Positions 1 through 12,466 of a DNA stretch of 64,000 nt are shown here, piece after piece. Position numbers and translations under genes: made by a program. The first letter of the stretch is position 1. Every line of letters begins with the position of its first letter. Under the pieces are notes generated by a model. That model did no database searches and had not been told where the DNA came from. It saw only the letters and a list, made by a program, of their open reading frames with translations. Source of the stretch: Gymnorhina tibicen (Eukaryota > Chordata > Aves > Passeriformes > Artamidae); contig VXAZ01018984.1 in assembly GCA_013399875.1 (NCBI GenBank), forward strand, positions 9,785,162 through 9,849,161. Reading direction: 5' to 3'.

Positions 1-459
1 GATACGTCCATTCCTCTTCTGCATCAGTCATCCTCTCATTACACTCACACCACCATATTCTGGGATAACAGGAAGAATCCCTCTGTGTCAGTGTGCGTTA
101 AGCAATCACACTTTCATGTACAGATGTGTCATAGCAAAATTTCACCATTCCTGAGATTCTACACTTAAAACACAATAATTACAAGGAACAAGAACAGTGC
201 TTTTCTTTTTTATATCCCTTTAAAGCGTCTTTACATGAAGAGGTCATTCATAAGCCTGGTCAGTGCTATGTGTTTTCCTCTAAAGAAAATACAGTGTCTT
301 AAAATGGTTTAGATCAGATGCAGATAAGCAAAGTAGATTTTTCACTTCAGCTGAATGATCAAAATTTACAGTAGCTCAGTATTTGACCCATTAATTCTAT
401 GAAGTTCATAAAGTTCTTGTTAGATAATCAAAGGTATCACAGATTTGATAGAAAACAAA
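1..459. other. Non-coding single-copy sequence
   Basis: AT-rich sequence at the left edge of the window. I see no exon, RNA gene or recognisable repeat before the CR1 fragment that begins near 460. Confidence 0.6.
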
Positions 460-794
460 AGAAAAGGAAGGTGTATTGCAGCAAGATGGGGGTCAGCCTC
501 TTTTCCCAGGTAACTAACAACAGGACAAGCGGACATAATCTAAAGCTGCACCAGGGGAGGTTCAGGACGGATATCAGGAAGAATTTTTTCACTGAAAGGA
601 TGGTTAAGCATTGGAAAAGGCTGCCAAGGGAGGTGGTGGAGTTACCACCCCTGGAAGTGTTTAAGAAATGATTGGACATGGCACTTAGTCCCATGCTTCA
701 GGTGGCATAGTGGTGCTCACTCAAAGGTTGGACTTGATTACCTTGGAGGTCTTTTCCAACCTCAGTGATTATATGTTTCTATCATTCTGTGATT
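460..794 (+). mobile_element. CR1 LINE 3'-end fragment
   Basis: This is a 5'-truncated CR1 non-LTR retrotransposon on the plus strand. It starts in the GAAAGGAGG...GTGGGGGTC-like segment and runs through the end of ORF2 and the 3' UTR to the terminal ATTCTGTGATT at 784-794. The frame ending at 671 still reads the CR1 ORF2 C-terminal signature [19 protein letters not shown], followed by LEVFKK and then an in-frame stop. The 3' UTR carries the familiar GGTTGGACTTGAT...GGTCTTTTCCAACC block (about 727-761). CR1 ORF2 encodes an endonuclease and reverse transcriptase; only the last 60 or so codons are present, so the copy is dead. Its 5' edge is approximate because upstream homology fades. Confidence 0.93.
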
Positions 795-3700
795 AACACA
801 GGACGTGAGCAATGCTAGGTTACTTTTTGGTTGCAAATGAAGCAAGTTGGCATACTCATATGGTACGTGATGTTTAGGGCACATGCTCCACTGCACTGCA
901 TCTCGCCATCCACTTAGCCAGCATACATGATGTTGGACTAAGGCAGTATTTCTAGGCAGCTCCTTGGCAGCAATGTTTATGCACCAGCCTTCTATGGTCA
1001 GCAACGGCTTGGATGAAACTTCAGAACCCCACCAACACCACCACTGGAATGGTATTTGTGTGCTGGTACTGCAAGGATTGTCTGTCTCTCGTCTCTGTGT
1101 GCTCGCGCGTGTGCACCAACCTCCTGAATGTCTTGTGAGAAAAGTGCACTAAGAGGCAGCACAGGCTGGAGCCTGGCAGTGGTCCCACAAGTAATAATGC
1201 AGCTGCATATTTTTCCTGAAGTGGAAAACTTGTTTCCTGTTGTTTCCGGAGCAGTGGGATATGCCTCCAAAAGCAGTGAAGGAGCTATAGCTTTCTGCAG
1301 CTGGTGCTATTGCTAGTTATCATCTGTAATAACAAAGATGTCAAGGTTTAGGCTCATGCTGTGACAGCAGCAATGACTGGTGGCAGGGAGTTATGAACAA
1401 AGAGAAAGGAAATGCCAAGAGAGGGCGGATTTCAAGGAGGTGGTGATAGTGGCAGTGGTCACTTTGATAAAGATAAGGAAGATAATGATGAGTAAGATGA
1501 TGACTGTATGTGTGCCACTTTGTGTTAAAGAGGCCAGAAGACTGCCATGTTCATGTGCCTACATATTCTTGGCGAGAAGGCAAACCTATGACTGGGGATG
1601 GCTGGCCCATCCTCTGGTGCTAAGGAACAAGAAACCATGGTAGAGTAAAGAGAAAGGATGCAGAGGGGTGATTAGAGCAGAGGATCAGTGAAATGGCGGC
1701 CATCTGAGCCAGTCCTTATGTAGGACAGTGTGTTTCTAATTCACATCACATACTGTCAGTAAAAGCATTTCTTCAGAGTAGCCAAGTGAAGCCCTGCCAA
1801 GGATGCCCTGATGCCATTACTGCAGGAGACACACTCAAAGCACAGGCAGGAAGAGCAATCTGTGCAAGTCTGGCTGGGAGGCCTGCCAAGCTGGTAAATG
1901 ACAGAGGATTGCTATTTTTATCTGAGAGATACAGTTCAGTATTTTAGGCCCTAATGCAAAAACTGAGAATCAGCAGCTGAGGATATCTTGAGAATGAAAT
2001 TGGGGGAAGAAAGTAACAAGGGAATGATAACTGCCTGGATGTACTTTATGACACGAATTCAGTTCAAGATAAAAACTGACCAGCTGAAAATTGTTCAACA
2101 TTTTAAAAGATGACATGATTATGTCTAGCGTGATATGGTTTCCTCCCTGGCAGTTTGTGCAGAAAAGACCACTCAACCAAATTATAAATAATCTGAGCCC
2201 CCACAGAAGACTTCCTTATGTGACTGCCCAGTTATTTTCTGCATTATGGGCATCTTCTTCAGCACTGGCTGTAACATGGGATTTGTTCAATCTTGTGCTC
2301 TTTAGCTACTCAGTACCCGGGCCCAGTTCTGTTCAGATCCCACCTTTACTGTAAGAAGTTGCAGACCTGTTATTACATTAACACGTAGATAAGATGTCTA
2401 GGCAACAAGTTCTGGTTGCAAGAGTAACTAAAGAGAAAACTATCATCATGAAAAAATATAAAACCCTGAGGAAAAAGAAGTCAGAAGGCAGCAGCTCAAC
2501 ACATGGGAGGATCAGCCAATACATTTCTCATGCTGTCATCTGACTGATGTGAGCTGTGGATCAGAATCCATTACGCTTACTTGTTGTGGGAAGTCATATA
2601 GAACAAAAACATCACCTCCATGTTTTACAACTCAGCTCCTTTTTATGCAGGGGAAAATAATTCCCAACCACTACCATATTTTGTGAAGTTTGTAAATAGA
2701 AATACGGTTCTATCCCTTTATGACACCTAGGTATCCCTAGGAACTGAAACAAAATTGACACACAGGGACTTGGGGGAAAAAATTATAACTGATTGCAAAT
2801 TCTTGCAATTCCCAAAGAACAACTGATCACTGACATTTGGCTTCAGGGTATTCTGTGATTTTCACAAAATATTGTTGCACGATGTTTTATCAAATTCATG
2901 AGTCCATGATACCATAAACTCAAGCAAATATAAATATAGCATAACCTTTTACTTCCAAGGCACAAAGGACAGTGATTAAGTTTTGCCATAGTCTGGCTTT
3001 AAGTCACAGATAATTATATAATATATTTGTATGAAAACTAGTCCATAAATGTTTAAATATAACACTTTAACTAAGTTTCAGGAATGAACAACTGGATAGA
3101 ATTGTAATGATATATAATGTGGGAGCATAAAAATTGAAGTCTTCCATTTACGTAGTAAAATTTTTCAATTTTGTATTTATGTTCTCATATATAAATTTTT
3201 ATTATATATATATTATTTACTTTGGTATTAAGTTTTTTCTTTTTAAGTATACCTATATACAGAGGATATCAATATCCACAAGCATGATAAGCCTCAACTG
3301 ACTTGTAGATACAAAAGACACTGATTTTCTTACACACTTTATAAAAAAGCAGCAAAGGGAGCAGTTTAGGGCATGAGACCTCAAGCTCTGGCACCTCACA
3401 GAGGCTGAGATCATGCAGGCCCAATGGTCTTCGTTCAGTAGCAGCCTGAGAGGCTCAGCTGGGCTGGAGAACTTGTCCACCAGCCCAGCTCTGACTCCAG
3501 TCACCTGAGCATGACTGAATTCTATTTCACAGAAGGCATTTGGGCAAGATTCATCTCAGCCAAATTCTGACACTTAGAGAGGCACATCTGAGGCACGATT
3601 TGTCTCGTTCAAGGATAATCTGTCCGGTGAATCACTGGCTGGAAGTGCCCGTTTCCGCCCATTGACCACAAAGACAATTAACTAGAGGGAGGATGTTTGT

Positions 3701-5468
3701 TATTTAGACACATAAAGGTTTTCAAGACATATTGCACCTTGAGCCTTCACCTAAAAACCAAGGACTGAGCATGACTTGCCTATGCAATCAGTAAATTACC
3801 CTTTTAGTAGATTGTGCCACTCACTGCAAGAGATAGGTGCTACCTCTCGATCAGACTGGCTCACCTGCAATTTCCAGCTTATTATGAATTTTCTCTGGCA
3901 AATGGAACACCAATAATTTTCACAATGAATATGCTTTTATATCTGTCATTCATATCATCACTCTATTTTCTGTTCAATCCTTCACTCAATTTAAATGTTG
4001 ATTTCATATTTACCTACGCAGATGAAATTTCCTTAGAAAACACACATTGACTATGGACTAATGTGCTCTGAAGTGTTGTGGTCCTGCTGAAAAGTTGGTA
4101 GCCGGGTTTCTTTCTCCTGCTGAAAGATATTGCTAATGCTTATTGATTACAGGAGGGCCTTCGGCAGCAGAAGCACATGAGTATGATGCAATAGGGAGAA
4201 AAGTACTTTACAAGCAAATCAATCAGCTTTGAAATAGAAACAAAAATTCATTTTAGATGTCAAAGAGTATTTATAAGTTTAATTGTAAAATTGTACAGTA
4301 AATATTCTTTCCAGTTTCTTGATCTAAGAGAAAAAAAGGAAGATTGATTTTAAAAAGCTAGATTTTGCAGGGAGATGTCCTGTTACAGAGGGTACTCTGT
4401 AATTACATTAGTGTGAAATGTGAAAGAGTTACTCACATTTTCAGCTCTGAAATTAGCTATGGCATTTTTTTAGGCATAATATACACTTTACTGAGGAAAG
4501 CAAAGTGAAAAGAAGTATCCTCTTCCCATTCGAATAGCAAATATAAAATTTACTATGACAAGTGTCTTCCTGGAAAAAGTTTAATAATGAGAGATAAGAC
4601 AGTAAGTACAGAGCACAGCACCAGAAAATAATACAAAACTCCTTCTAAAACACTAGTGGTTCTAGCTGTTAAAATACTTAATTCAAAATTTTAAAATGTC
4701 CTTTAGAAAAAGAATTCATGATTTCGCCATTCATGAGAATCGCAGAACAAAACTCATTATTCTGAGGAGCAGGAACCCATAAATTTCAGTAGACTTTGGA
4801 TGAGGTAATGAAATAAGAAAGACCAAAACAGGGGAGAAGGAAACCTGTTAATCATCTGTTCAACTATGAAATACAGTTGCCAAAAATATTCTGAAAAAGC
4901 CTATTGTCTGACAACATTTGACACTACTAAAAGATTGAGCTTATTGAGGAAAAGCTTATAAAATGTGTTTTGGCTTTGATACCTGAACTAAGACAAAGTT
5001 CCTAACTTTTTCAGAGGTCACTTAACGGTACAAATTGTACCATATAAAATTTTTGTTGAAAGTGTTACTGATTATTTTGCTTTTGTCTTACCTCAAATGG
5101 ATCTCAAACCACTGTGTACAACACAAAAAATTTGCTATCCAGGTTTAGATGTTCACAACAAATATCTGTCTGTATTGTACCAAACCATTTCATTTTTAAT
5201 GTTATCTCTGATTTTGCAAAACAGACCAGCATAACTTTGGTTCATAAACGCACATTACATTTTTGCTAAAGTCCTATTAGAAATTTACTTTGAAAAGGGA
5301 AATATTTTTGATAGCTATTAAGGATGTGAATTTTGCTTCAAATTTGAGACATGATAACATTACTGAGTTCATTTTTCATTCTGTTCCTGTGTAAAAGAAG
5401 TAATCCTGCAATTCTAGAAGTTGTGAAGTTTTTCAGAAAAAAATGTAAGAGGCAAATTATCTTCATGC
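795..5468. other. Non-coding single-copy sequence
   Basis: No gene recognised. The part at about 840-1680 is less AT-rich than its surroundings and holds several short overlapping ORFs on both strands (60-90 codons). None resembles a known protein, and the overlap argues for chance. The stretch at about 2990-3250 is extremely AT-rich, with runs of alternating TA. The remainder shows no repeat that I can assign. Confidence 0.6.
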
Positions 5469-5473
5469 AGTTG
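5469..5473 (+). repeat. Target-site duplication (left copy), AGTTG
   Basis: AGTTG immediately precedes the LTR's 5' TG and is repeated exactly at 6036-6040 after the 3' CA. A perfect 5-bp duplication marks a clean retroviral integration and supports the LTR boundaries. Confidence 0.9.
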
Positions 5474-5734
5474 TGTCCTGGTTTCAGCTGGGAGTTAATT
5501 TTATTCCTAGTAGCTGGTACAGTGTTGTGCTTTAGGTTTAGAGTGAGCATAATGATGATAACAGATTGATACTTTGGCTGTGGCTTTAGCAGTGTTTACT
5601 CTAAATCAAGGACTTTTCAGTTTCCCATGCTCTGGCAGTGAGGAGGTGCACAGGGAGCTGGGAGGGAGCACAGCCAGGACAGCAGACCCAAACTAGCCAA
5701 AGGGATATTCCATATCATAGCAAATCATGCTCAG

Positions 5735-5742
5735 TATATAAA
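5735..5742 (+). promoter_or_regulatory. LTR TATA box
   Basis: TATATAAA about 260 bp into the solo LTR is placed as expected for the retroviral core promoter at the end of U3. It could still drive transcription rightwards into flanking DNA; activity is not shown. Confidence 0.7.
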
Positions 5743-5903
5743 CTGAGGAGACCTGGCTGGTAGCTGCTGATAGCTGCTCAGGAACAGGCTGGGCATCATT
5801 CAGAGTGGTGAGTAATTGCATTGTGCATCACTTGTTTTTCTTGCCTTTTTTTCTTCTCTCCTTCTTTTTCATTATTATTACTTCATCTTAATTTATTTCA
5901 ATT

Positions 5904-5909
5904 ATTAAA
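5904..5909 (+). terminator. LTR polyadenylation signal ATTAAA
   Basis: ATTAAA, followed by TGTTCTTATCTC, a GT/T-rich downstream context, inside the solo LTR. This is the likely retroviral 3'-end signal, lying about 165 bp after the TATA box. Confidence 0.6.
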
Positions 5910-6035
5910 CTGTTCTTATCTCAACCCTTTTTCTAATTCTCCTTCCCATCTCACCAGAGGCAGGAGGGAGGTTGGGGGGTAGTCAGTGAGTGGCTGTCTG
6001 GTAACTCAATTGCCAGCTGGGGTTAAACCACAACA

Positions 6036-6040
6036 AGTTG
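6036..6040 (+). repeat. Target-site duplication (right copy), AGTTG
   Basis: Exact copy of 5469-5473, directly after the LTR's terminal CA. Confidence 0.9.
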
Positions 6041-9008
6041 TTTCGATGCACATGTACCTGCGTTTTTTCTTGAGAAATGACAAGTTCATGAAATGGGATT
6101 AATATTTTTTTCTTAATCAAACAGACATATCTGTGACTCCGGGCAGGTACCATCTCATCCACAGATTTCGTTAGTGTTTTTGCAATTCAGGGAAGGTTTT
6201 AAATAACACTGTTCCCTGATCCAGTAAAATTTGTTTTAGACATTCACTGGCAAGAAAGACTCTTAACTAAATGAGACTGTTTTGCCTGGGAAAACAAGTA
6301 TCTCATAATCTCTAATTCTTTGAAATTGAATTTCGTTTTTTTCAGAGCATCATGGAAAGCTAAGTACAAAATGTTGAGCTGAGAGCATGATGTAACAACA
6401 GGAAAAATTAAGGCATGTAAAACGTTGCAAAAACGTTCTCCCAATTTTCATCCATCTACCTGTACTTGTTGGGCTGATGATTTGCCTTATCAAAGAGAAT
6501 TGTTCTTTCATACTTTTCAGAATACTTCTTTCTAAACTCTGCTCTCCAAGAGGTCTGATTACAGCTCAGTTGAAGCTCTTTAAGCCCTCAGTCTCACAGT
6601 CACTTTAGGTATCCTTTCACGTAATCACTCCCCCAAAAAGATTTAGCATAGGTTCAGAAACTCAAAAGAGAAAAATATTTCAGGTCCTTACAAGCTGTAT
6701 TTAGCTTTTCGAAATTTGTTACTCCTTCTTTCCAACCTTCCCAGTCGCACCATTCAGATCTTCTTTCCAAGAAATGTGCCCGCAGTTTATTCCTGGTGAT
6801 TGAGGTTTAAGCCCTATTAAGGTAGTGAATTTCTTGCTACAATTATTCTTGAAGAAAAAAGTAACTTTGGTAACATCTCATGTCCAGTTACATAAAAACT
6901 AGAAAAAAAATCTGACAGGTGTCTGTGTCTGAAATTAGTAATCCTTTCATCCTATTAATTTGATGACCAAGAATACTGCCTGTTTTAAGAAATTCAGTTT
7001 AGGTCAGGAAACATTATTCTTTGAATTTAAAATATTTTGGCATTTAGATCAGACATGCTTTCTGGAAGCAGCTGTATGTCTTTTTTTGACTATTTTTGTT
7101 TTCAACAGCTTTTAATGAACAATGACAGGGAAAAAGACACAAGAAAGGAAATAAAATGAAACAGATGGAAGAATCTCTACTGGAATGACACCAGTATAGA
7201 CTTGCAGCAGGTAATTTAGTTTAGGCACACTTGCATGGTTTGCTTAGCTGAGCGGAACAAACAATCAGATAAGCTGGCTGGAGCATATTCACAGGCTTTC
7301 AATGGAACAATATAAAAAAATGCTGGTTCCACTGAGTATGCTGAACACTGACCCCAAGACATGGAACAAACAAAAAGTATGATTTATTATAGCATTTATA
7401 TTACAGAGAATAGTATATCAAGGAGCAGCAGTGGAAAAATGCTTTTTGATCATGTTGTAGTTCATCTTTTTCTCTCTTCCATCATTGGAAAAGAAATAAA
7501 ACAGTGTCATTGACCTACAGGTTCCACGTTTCCAGTAGCACAACATAAGCTGTAAAACATGCTCTAATCTGCTGTTTCTGTTTGTGTGCATATTCAAGTT
7601 GAGCAGTTTTTCACATCCTCTGGGCTAAAGCAGTAAAAAAAGAAAACAAGAGAAAGCAGTGCCCGGCAGGCAATTGGTCCAAATGGATCACATACACTTT
7701 CATTGGATATGCTGATATAATAGCCCAGAAAGATAAATTATGTATGAACAAAATTCTGTGATGTCTGTTTCTCAGAAACTACATAAACACTATTTTTTAC
7801 TGGCATGGATATATCAGGTAAAGGCAATTTAACATCATGTCTTATAGTGGAATAGGCGTAACACAGGGCTACAACATGAGCTATTACACCAAGTTATGTA
7901 TCCTCTCTGATAGACACATGCATACAAGAAGCATGTTTATATCTATACCATGGATTATTTTCAGTCATGGGCCTTCCAAAGCTTCAGGACTTCTACAGTT
8001 GCTGTAGGAAAGCTCAGCAGTTCTGGAAGTGATTTTCTTGTTCTGACAGATCACGTAACTATTCCTTCTCAACTGATGAGAAGATTCACCTGCAGTCTTT
8101 ATTGCCAACATGAAACATTAGCCAATGAGAGATGCTACACACCAGGCTAAAATATAACACCAAGACATGATACCTGCAACAAAATTATTTCCTTATGAAA
8201 ATCATCCGTATTTGAAATTTGTATGATACATACCAAGCCCTTCTGAAATATACTTGATACACGTTGTCATATTCACTGTAACCACAGGCTGGCAGGTATC
8301 TCTAAAGTCTCCACCTGTTCCTGTTTTTCCAAGTGTACTCAGCAATTCTACTTTCATCTTCACCTTTCAAACAATGTTCCTTCCGCAGTCAGAGTATTTT
8401 TGTACAGCAGAACTGATACTGTTTCTCATGATTACAGAAATACAGAATCTAACTAATTCACATAATATGAATCATCTACTACAAATTTTCCTTTTATCTT
8501 CGAGTGTTAGAGCAACCCAAAATAAATCCCTCAGAAATGCAAGTGAACAGAGCTATTTCTAGCTAAAGTCTGCCCTTGAAAAACAAAATTTTGTTCAGGC
8601 TCCAGCTATGCTCCAAAATCATCTATGACTGACATTTATTTTAAGTGGTTTCTTTAAGATGGAAGGCCAGACAATGACTGTTAAACACATTCCAGAAAGT
8701 AATATTAACCTTACAAAAAATTATTCATGGATGAATAGTTTTAATGTTGCTAATAGCAAACAAAGGCCTAAAGAAAATCCAAACGCACTCTCTCTCTCTC
8801 TTAAATCTCAAGTTTTCCTTTGGTCTCCATGACATGGTGTAAAAAGCATAAAAGTTTTATTTTAACCATCCTAGTCCTGCCTCCTTTTTCCTCACCTTGA
8901 CTCAATTGTTGTCATTCCATGCCATCAAAAAAATGTTGATTGTAGAAGGGACCAGAAGGTTTCACATGGTGTTTGTGAAAGAGTCAGACACACTACATGC
9001 TCTCACAT
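6041..9008. other. Non-coding single-copy sequence
   Basis: AT-rich DNA without a recognisable exon or repeat. Frames at 7950-8150 and 8254-8562 are open for 66 and 102 codons but have no family resemblance and no convincing splice context. Confidence 0.6.
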
Positions 9009-9053
9009 GCACATATATATACATATATATATATACACACACACATATATATT
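9009..9053 (+). repeat. AC/AT compound microsatellite
   Basis: Alternating purine-pyrimidine tract with CATATATATACATATATATATATA, then ACACACACACA, then TATATAT. It is a compound dinucleotide repeat with interruptions and likely polymorphic in length. Confidence 0.9.
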
Positions 9054-12000
9054 ACCAGTAGATGCTGCAGACAGAAAATGTCTGCTGAGTTTAGCATGTC
9101 CAATTCAATCAATGCATGCACTCTGCGAAACCATAGCTCAGGAAGCTTTTCAAGGAAAATGCCAGGCTAGGTCAGATGGGGCTCTGTTCAGTCTGTCCTC
9201 CCTTCATTACCTGCCAGACACCAGACTTTTGACAAACTCCACTGTCAAAATTGTCTTCTTTTGCAACCTATATGACCTTATCACTGGTCACTGTGAGCGG
9301 CTCCTTGACTCCTTTTCGTACTGTTTAGCAATTAATGTCTTTGCCATCACAGTCCCTTCCCCCAACTCCATTTCAATATGCATTTCCCAATTCATCCTTC
9401 AACACTCATCCCAATTCCCATTAAAGTACCAGCATTCACATTCCTAACTTTTTTTTGTCTTTTACCACTTACTAAATGTTTGATGAGCAACACAAAGACT
9501 TTCCAAAGCATTCATTCATGCTGACTTGACAGTGAAAGGCAGTACAGAATCAATTTTATAAGTGGAATTAATGTTGAGCACACTGAAATACCTACTGCTG
9601 GTACTCTGAACAGTTTTCTTTTGGCACCTCTGGTTTTTTATGTGTAAAAAAGTCATGTGTGCCATTAGGGAAAATCCAAAAAAGCAGTTTTCTTCCACAT
9701 TTTTGTCACTTTACATGCCCCAATAACTTTGTTTGACACTAATTCTGTTAAAACCCTTAACATTCATTTTCCATTGGTTCAAATAAATAATTTTTACACC
9801 ATCAAGTTTTTTGTTTTGCATCAGAGTACTGGTTTTCTTCTCTTTCCCCTGTAGCTTTAACTCTGGTCGATATTGGCCTGCTCTGGAAAATTCTCTCATT
9901 CTCTCCCACACAGGCTTGGGAGTACCACCTTTTACTGTTCTATTTAGTACTGACAGGCACTGCTTATGTTGTATCCAGCAATACCTTCAAAGGGCTTGTG
10001 CTAGGTACCACACATGTGGATACCTGATACTCCTGTGGGAAGCAGTTGTACAGTTCTTGCTGCCTAAGGCAACTTGAATACCTCTGCAAGGCATTGCTAG
10101 GTGGTGAGGAATTCTTATTTATCAAGGATAAGGACAGATCTGAACAGCTTTGAAATAGGGGAGGCTTTCTAGGAACATATGTGGCAGCTGGTGGCATTTC
10201 TAGCACATGTCTAGGGCTGAGAGCTCCTTTCCAGGAAAAAATGCTTCACTGCAGTTACTACCATTAGGTCCTGACAAAAAGCTACAATAAATTTTCTTTG
10301 CAGGTTCTTATTTGGTGTGACATTGTTGACTACCACTTAATTATATATGTAAATAAAGCAGTGGCCATCACCTTTCTATGATGATGTTGCTCTGAGTTAA
10401 TGATGAAGAGGGACATGGAGAGGCTGTGGGACATGTCAGTGTTAATGAAGATTTATTCAGTAGTGGCATTTGATCACATCTTCCTTGTAAAGTCTTAGGT
10501 TTCATTAGTTAAAGATGTAAAGCAGTCTGTCTGATTAAAGGGAGAAAAAGCAGTAGGGAGCTCACATAAATTACTACAGCTCAATTAGGTGCAGACAGTT
10601 TAGTGAGTGTTTATTACCAGTAGAAAGGAAGATTTTCCAATTAGATTAAAAGGTTTTGAAAACAACTCTTATAGTGCACAGTGATTTAGACCCATTGCTG
10701 GAATAATACATTGTGAGAAGTTTCATTGATTAAAAGTAAGCTGGTAAGTTATCTGCATTGCTTCATTGTTTATCAATGGACCCCTGCTGCCTAGGTACAA
10801 TTTACCTCACAAGATCAATGTCTGGACTTGGCTAATTTTCTCCTGGCTGAAGATTTATATGGACATAAAGGGCATCTACATCATGTCTGAAAATACTGAG
10901 GAGATTTATCCAGGATGATCATCGAGGAAGTGAAGTTGTATCAATCACCAGAAGTGTACCCTGGCCGTGCTGTGCCCTTCAGGCTGGCATCCCTGCTGCA
11001 AAGCTGGATTTAGAGACAAGACGTTTTAATCAGAAAGGAACTTCATTCCAGTGAGGTTCCCCAGGCTCATTGTGAAAACTGAAAAGGCATCAAAACAAAA
11101 GTGGAAGTATATAGTGCTCAGACAGTGATCAGCCAATGTTTCTGACAAATGATTGAAGGTACTCGGTGTACAGTGCAAGCCCGTGATTCATGAATCCCAG
11201 TGTCCAACAGTGCAGAATGTGACTTCCAGCAGTGCTGAGCTAGCTGGAGTCCAGGTCTGCTTTGCCAAAGGATTTTTGGATATGAGCTGTGAAAGGTAGG
11301 GGGTCATTGTCCATGGCTCTGAATGACTGATTGATTCCCATGCGGAATGGCATGGGGAAGGCAGGGGGAAAGGGAGTAAAGCAAAAGAAAATGAATGATA
11401 TTTAAATTCTTTATACTCCTACTGTGCCCTTCAGATCACACGAAGGCCTGCAGCTGCTTCTAATCCCTGTCTCCCAGAATTGTCTATTGTGAAGACTGGA
11501 GGAACTGAGATCAACAAATGGAGAAATAATTAAAATAATTCTAGTTTTAAAAGTTTAGTTCAATAATTACAGTGTTCCATATGGAAATCTTTCTTCTACC
11601 TTGTATGTAAAAAGGACTCAACAGAATCCAAAAGTTACAATATCAAACTTCCATATCTTTCTTTCTTTCCCCTGCACACTTGCACATGCAGCATTTCTCC
11701 TCTGTTAATGCAGGTCTGCAAAGTTCAAATTTAAATCAATGCCATCAGAGATGCTGACACTGCCCTGAAAGCAGAACTGAGCCCCTCCTTTTGGCTCTAA
11801 AAATAAGCCATTTGGGATTCAGTAAAGTGCATAGGAGTGGTGGTGATGGGGAAGGAGCTATGGCACAGTGACTTCCACAGAAAATGAAAATCTGGTATGC
11901 AGGGGCTGTTGTCCTTCATTGCATTAACATGCTACATGTTCTCCAAATGCACAGAAAAGTTAATTCTCCCCCTAAAAGCTTCCTCATATTTACAGGCAGG

Positions 12001-12404
12001 ACAGGCACTTCTGTATTAACGTTTTTTTGTGTACAAAAACCTAATTTAAACACAGACATGTGAGCACAGACTGTCACACAAACAGCCCACAACAAAATAT
12101 TCCTCTTTAAAATAATGGCTCAATGAAGCTACAACAGTGTGACACTTACTCACCTGAATAATCCCATAGTCTTACGTTCATGCGCTCACTGTGTACTTCT
12201 AAATTACACATTTGGGCTCCAAAAGTCTTAGTTCTGAACTCATAATGAGCAGAGCTCACGTAGTCCGTACTCAAACTGCCTTGTCCTGTACAGTTAAGCC
12301 ACAAAGCTTTCTTTGGGGACTCTTCTCTACATTTCAGCAGATATCGCCACCCTCACCATAACTACACTTCGCCAAAACAACCAGCAAATCAGCAGCCATT
12401 TTTC
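9054..12404. other. Non-coding single-copy sequence
   Basis: No gene recognised. A 131-codon open frame (9055-9447) directly follows the microsatellite, but its translation matches no family I know. The block 10440-10790 holds clustered TCF/LEF-like and SOX-like motifs and is listed as a candidate regulatory block in the findings. The rest shows nothing assignable. Confidence 0.6.
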
Positions 12405-12422
12405 AAAAAAAAGAAAAAAACA

Positions 12423-12462
<40 letters not shown>
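12405..12462 (+). repeat. A-rich tract ending in A35
   Basis: An interrupted A-rich run (12405-12420), then CATTTTT, then an uninterrupted run of 35 A residues (12428-12462). There is no retroposed body or target-site duplication that I can see, so it reads as a simple repeat. Confidence 0.9.

Positions 12463-12466
<4 letters not shown>

Larger units (their letters stand above)
5474..6035 (+). mobile_element. Solo LTR of an avian endogenous retrovirus (ERVL-like)
   Basis: A 562-bp solitary LTR, starting TGTCCTGGTTTCAGCTGG and ending in CCAGCTGGGGTTAAACCACAACA, whose termini are imperfect inverted repeats. It is flanked by the 5-bp duplication AGTTG. Inside are, in order, a U3 region, a TATA box (TATATAAA, 5735-5742), a splice-donor-like GGTGAGTAA (5807-5815), a pyrimidine-rich stretch (about 5828-5880) and an ATTAAA polyadenylation signal (5904-5909). 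There is no gag, pol or env between paired LTRs, so the provirus was lost by LTR-LTR recombination, leaving one LTR. I recall this LTR type as abundant in songbird genomes. The ERVL assignment rests on the 5-bp duplication and that recall; a named family needs a Repbase or Dfam match. Confidence 0.93.

Noticed and set aside
5474..6035. Full provirus beginning at this LTR
   Set aside because: The target-site duplication closes directly around one LTR, and no second LTR or internal retroviral sequence follows.
9155..9195. Possible CR1 scrap (GCCAGGCTAGGTCAGATGGGGCTCTG)
   Set aside because: It resembles a short CR1 3'-UTR motif, but the neighbouring CR1 blocks are missing on both sides. The match is too short to call.
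9007..9447. 146-codon open frame on the plus strand
   Set aside because: It starts inside the AC/AT microsatellite and its translation resembles no known family. One open frame of this length in 64 kb over six frames is expected by chance.
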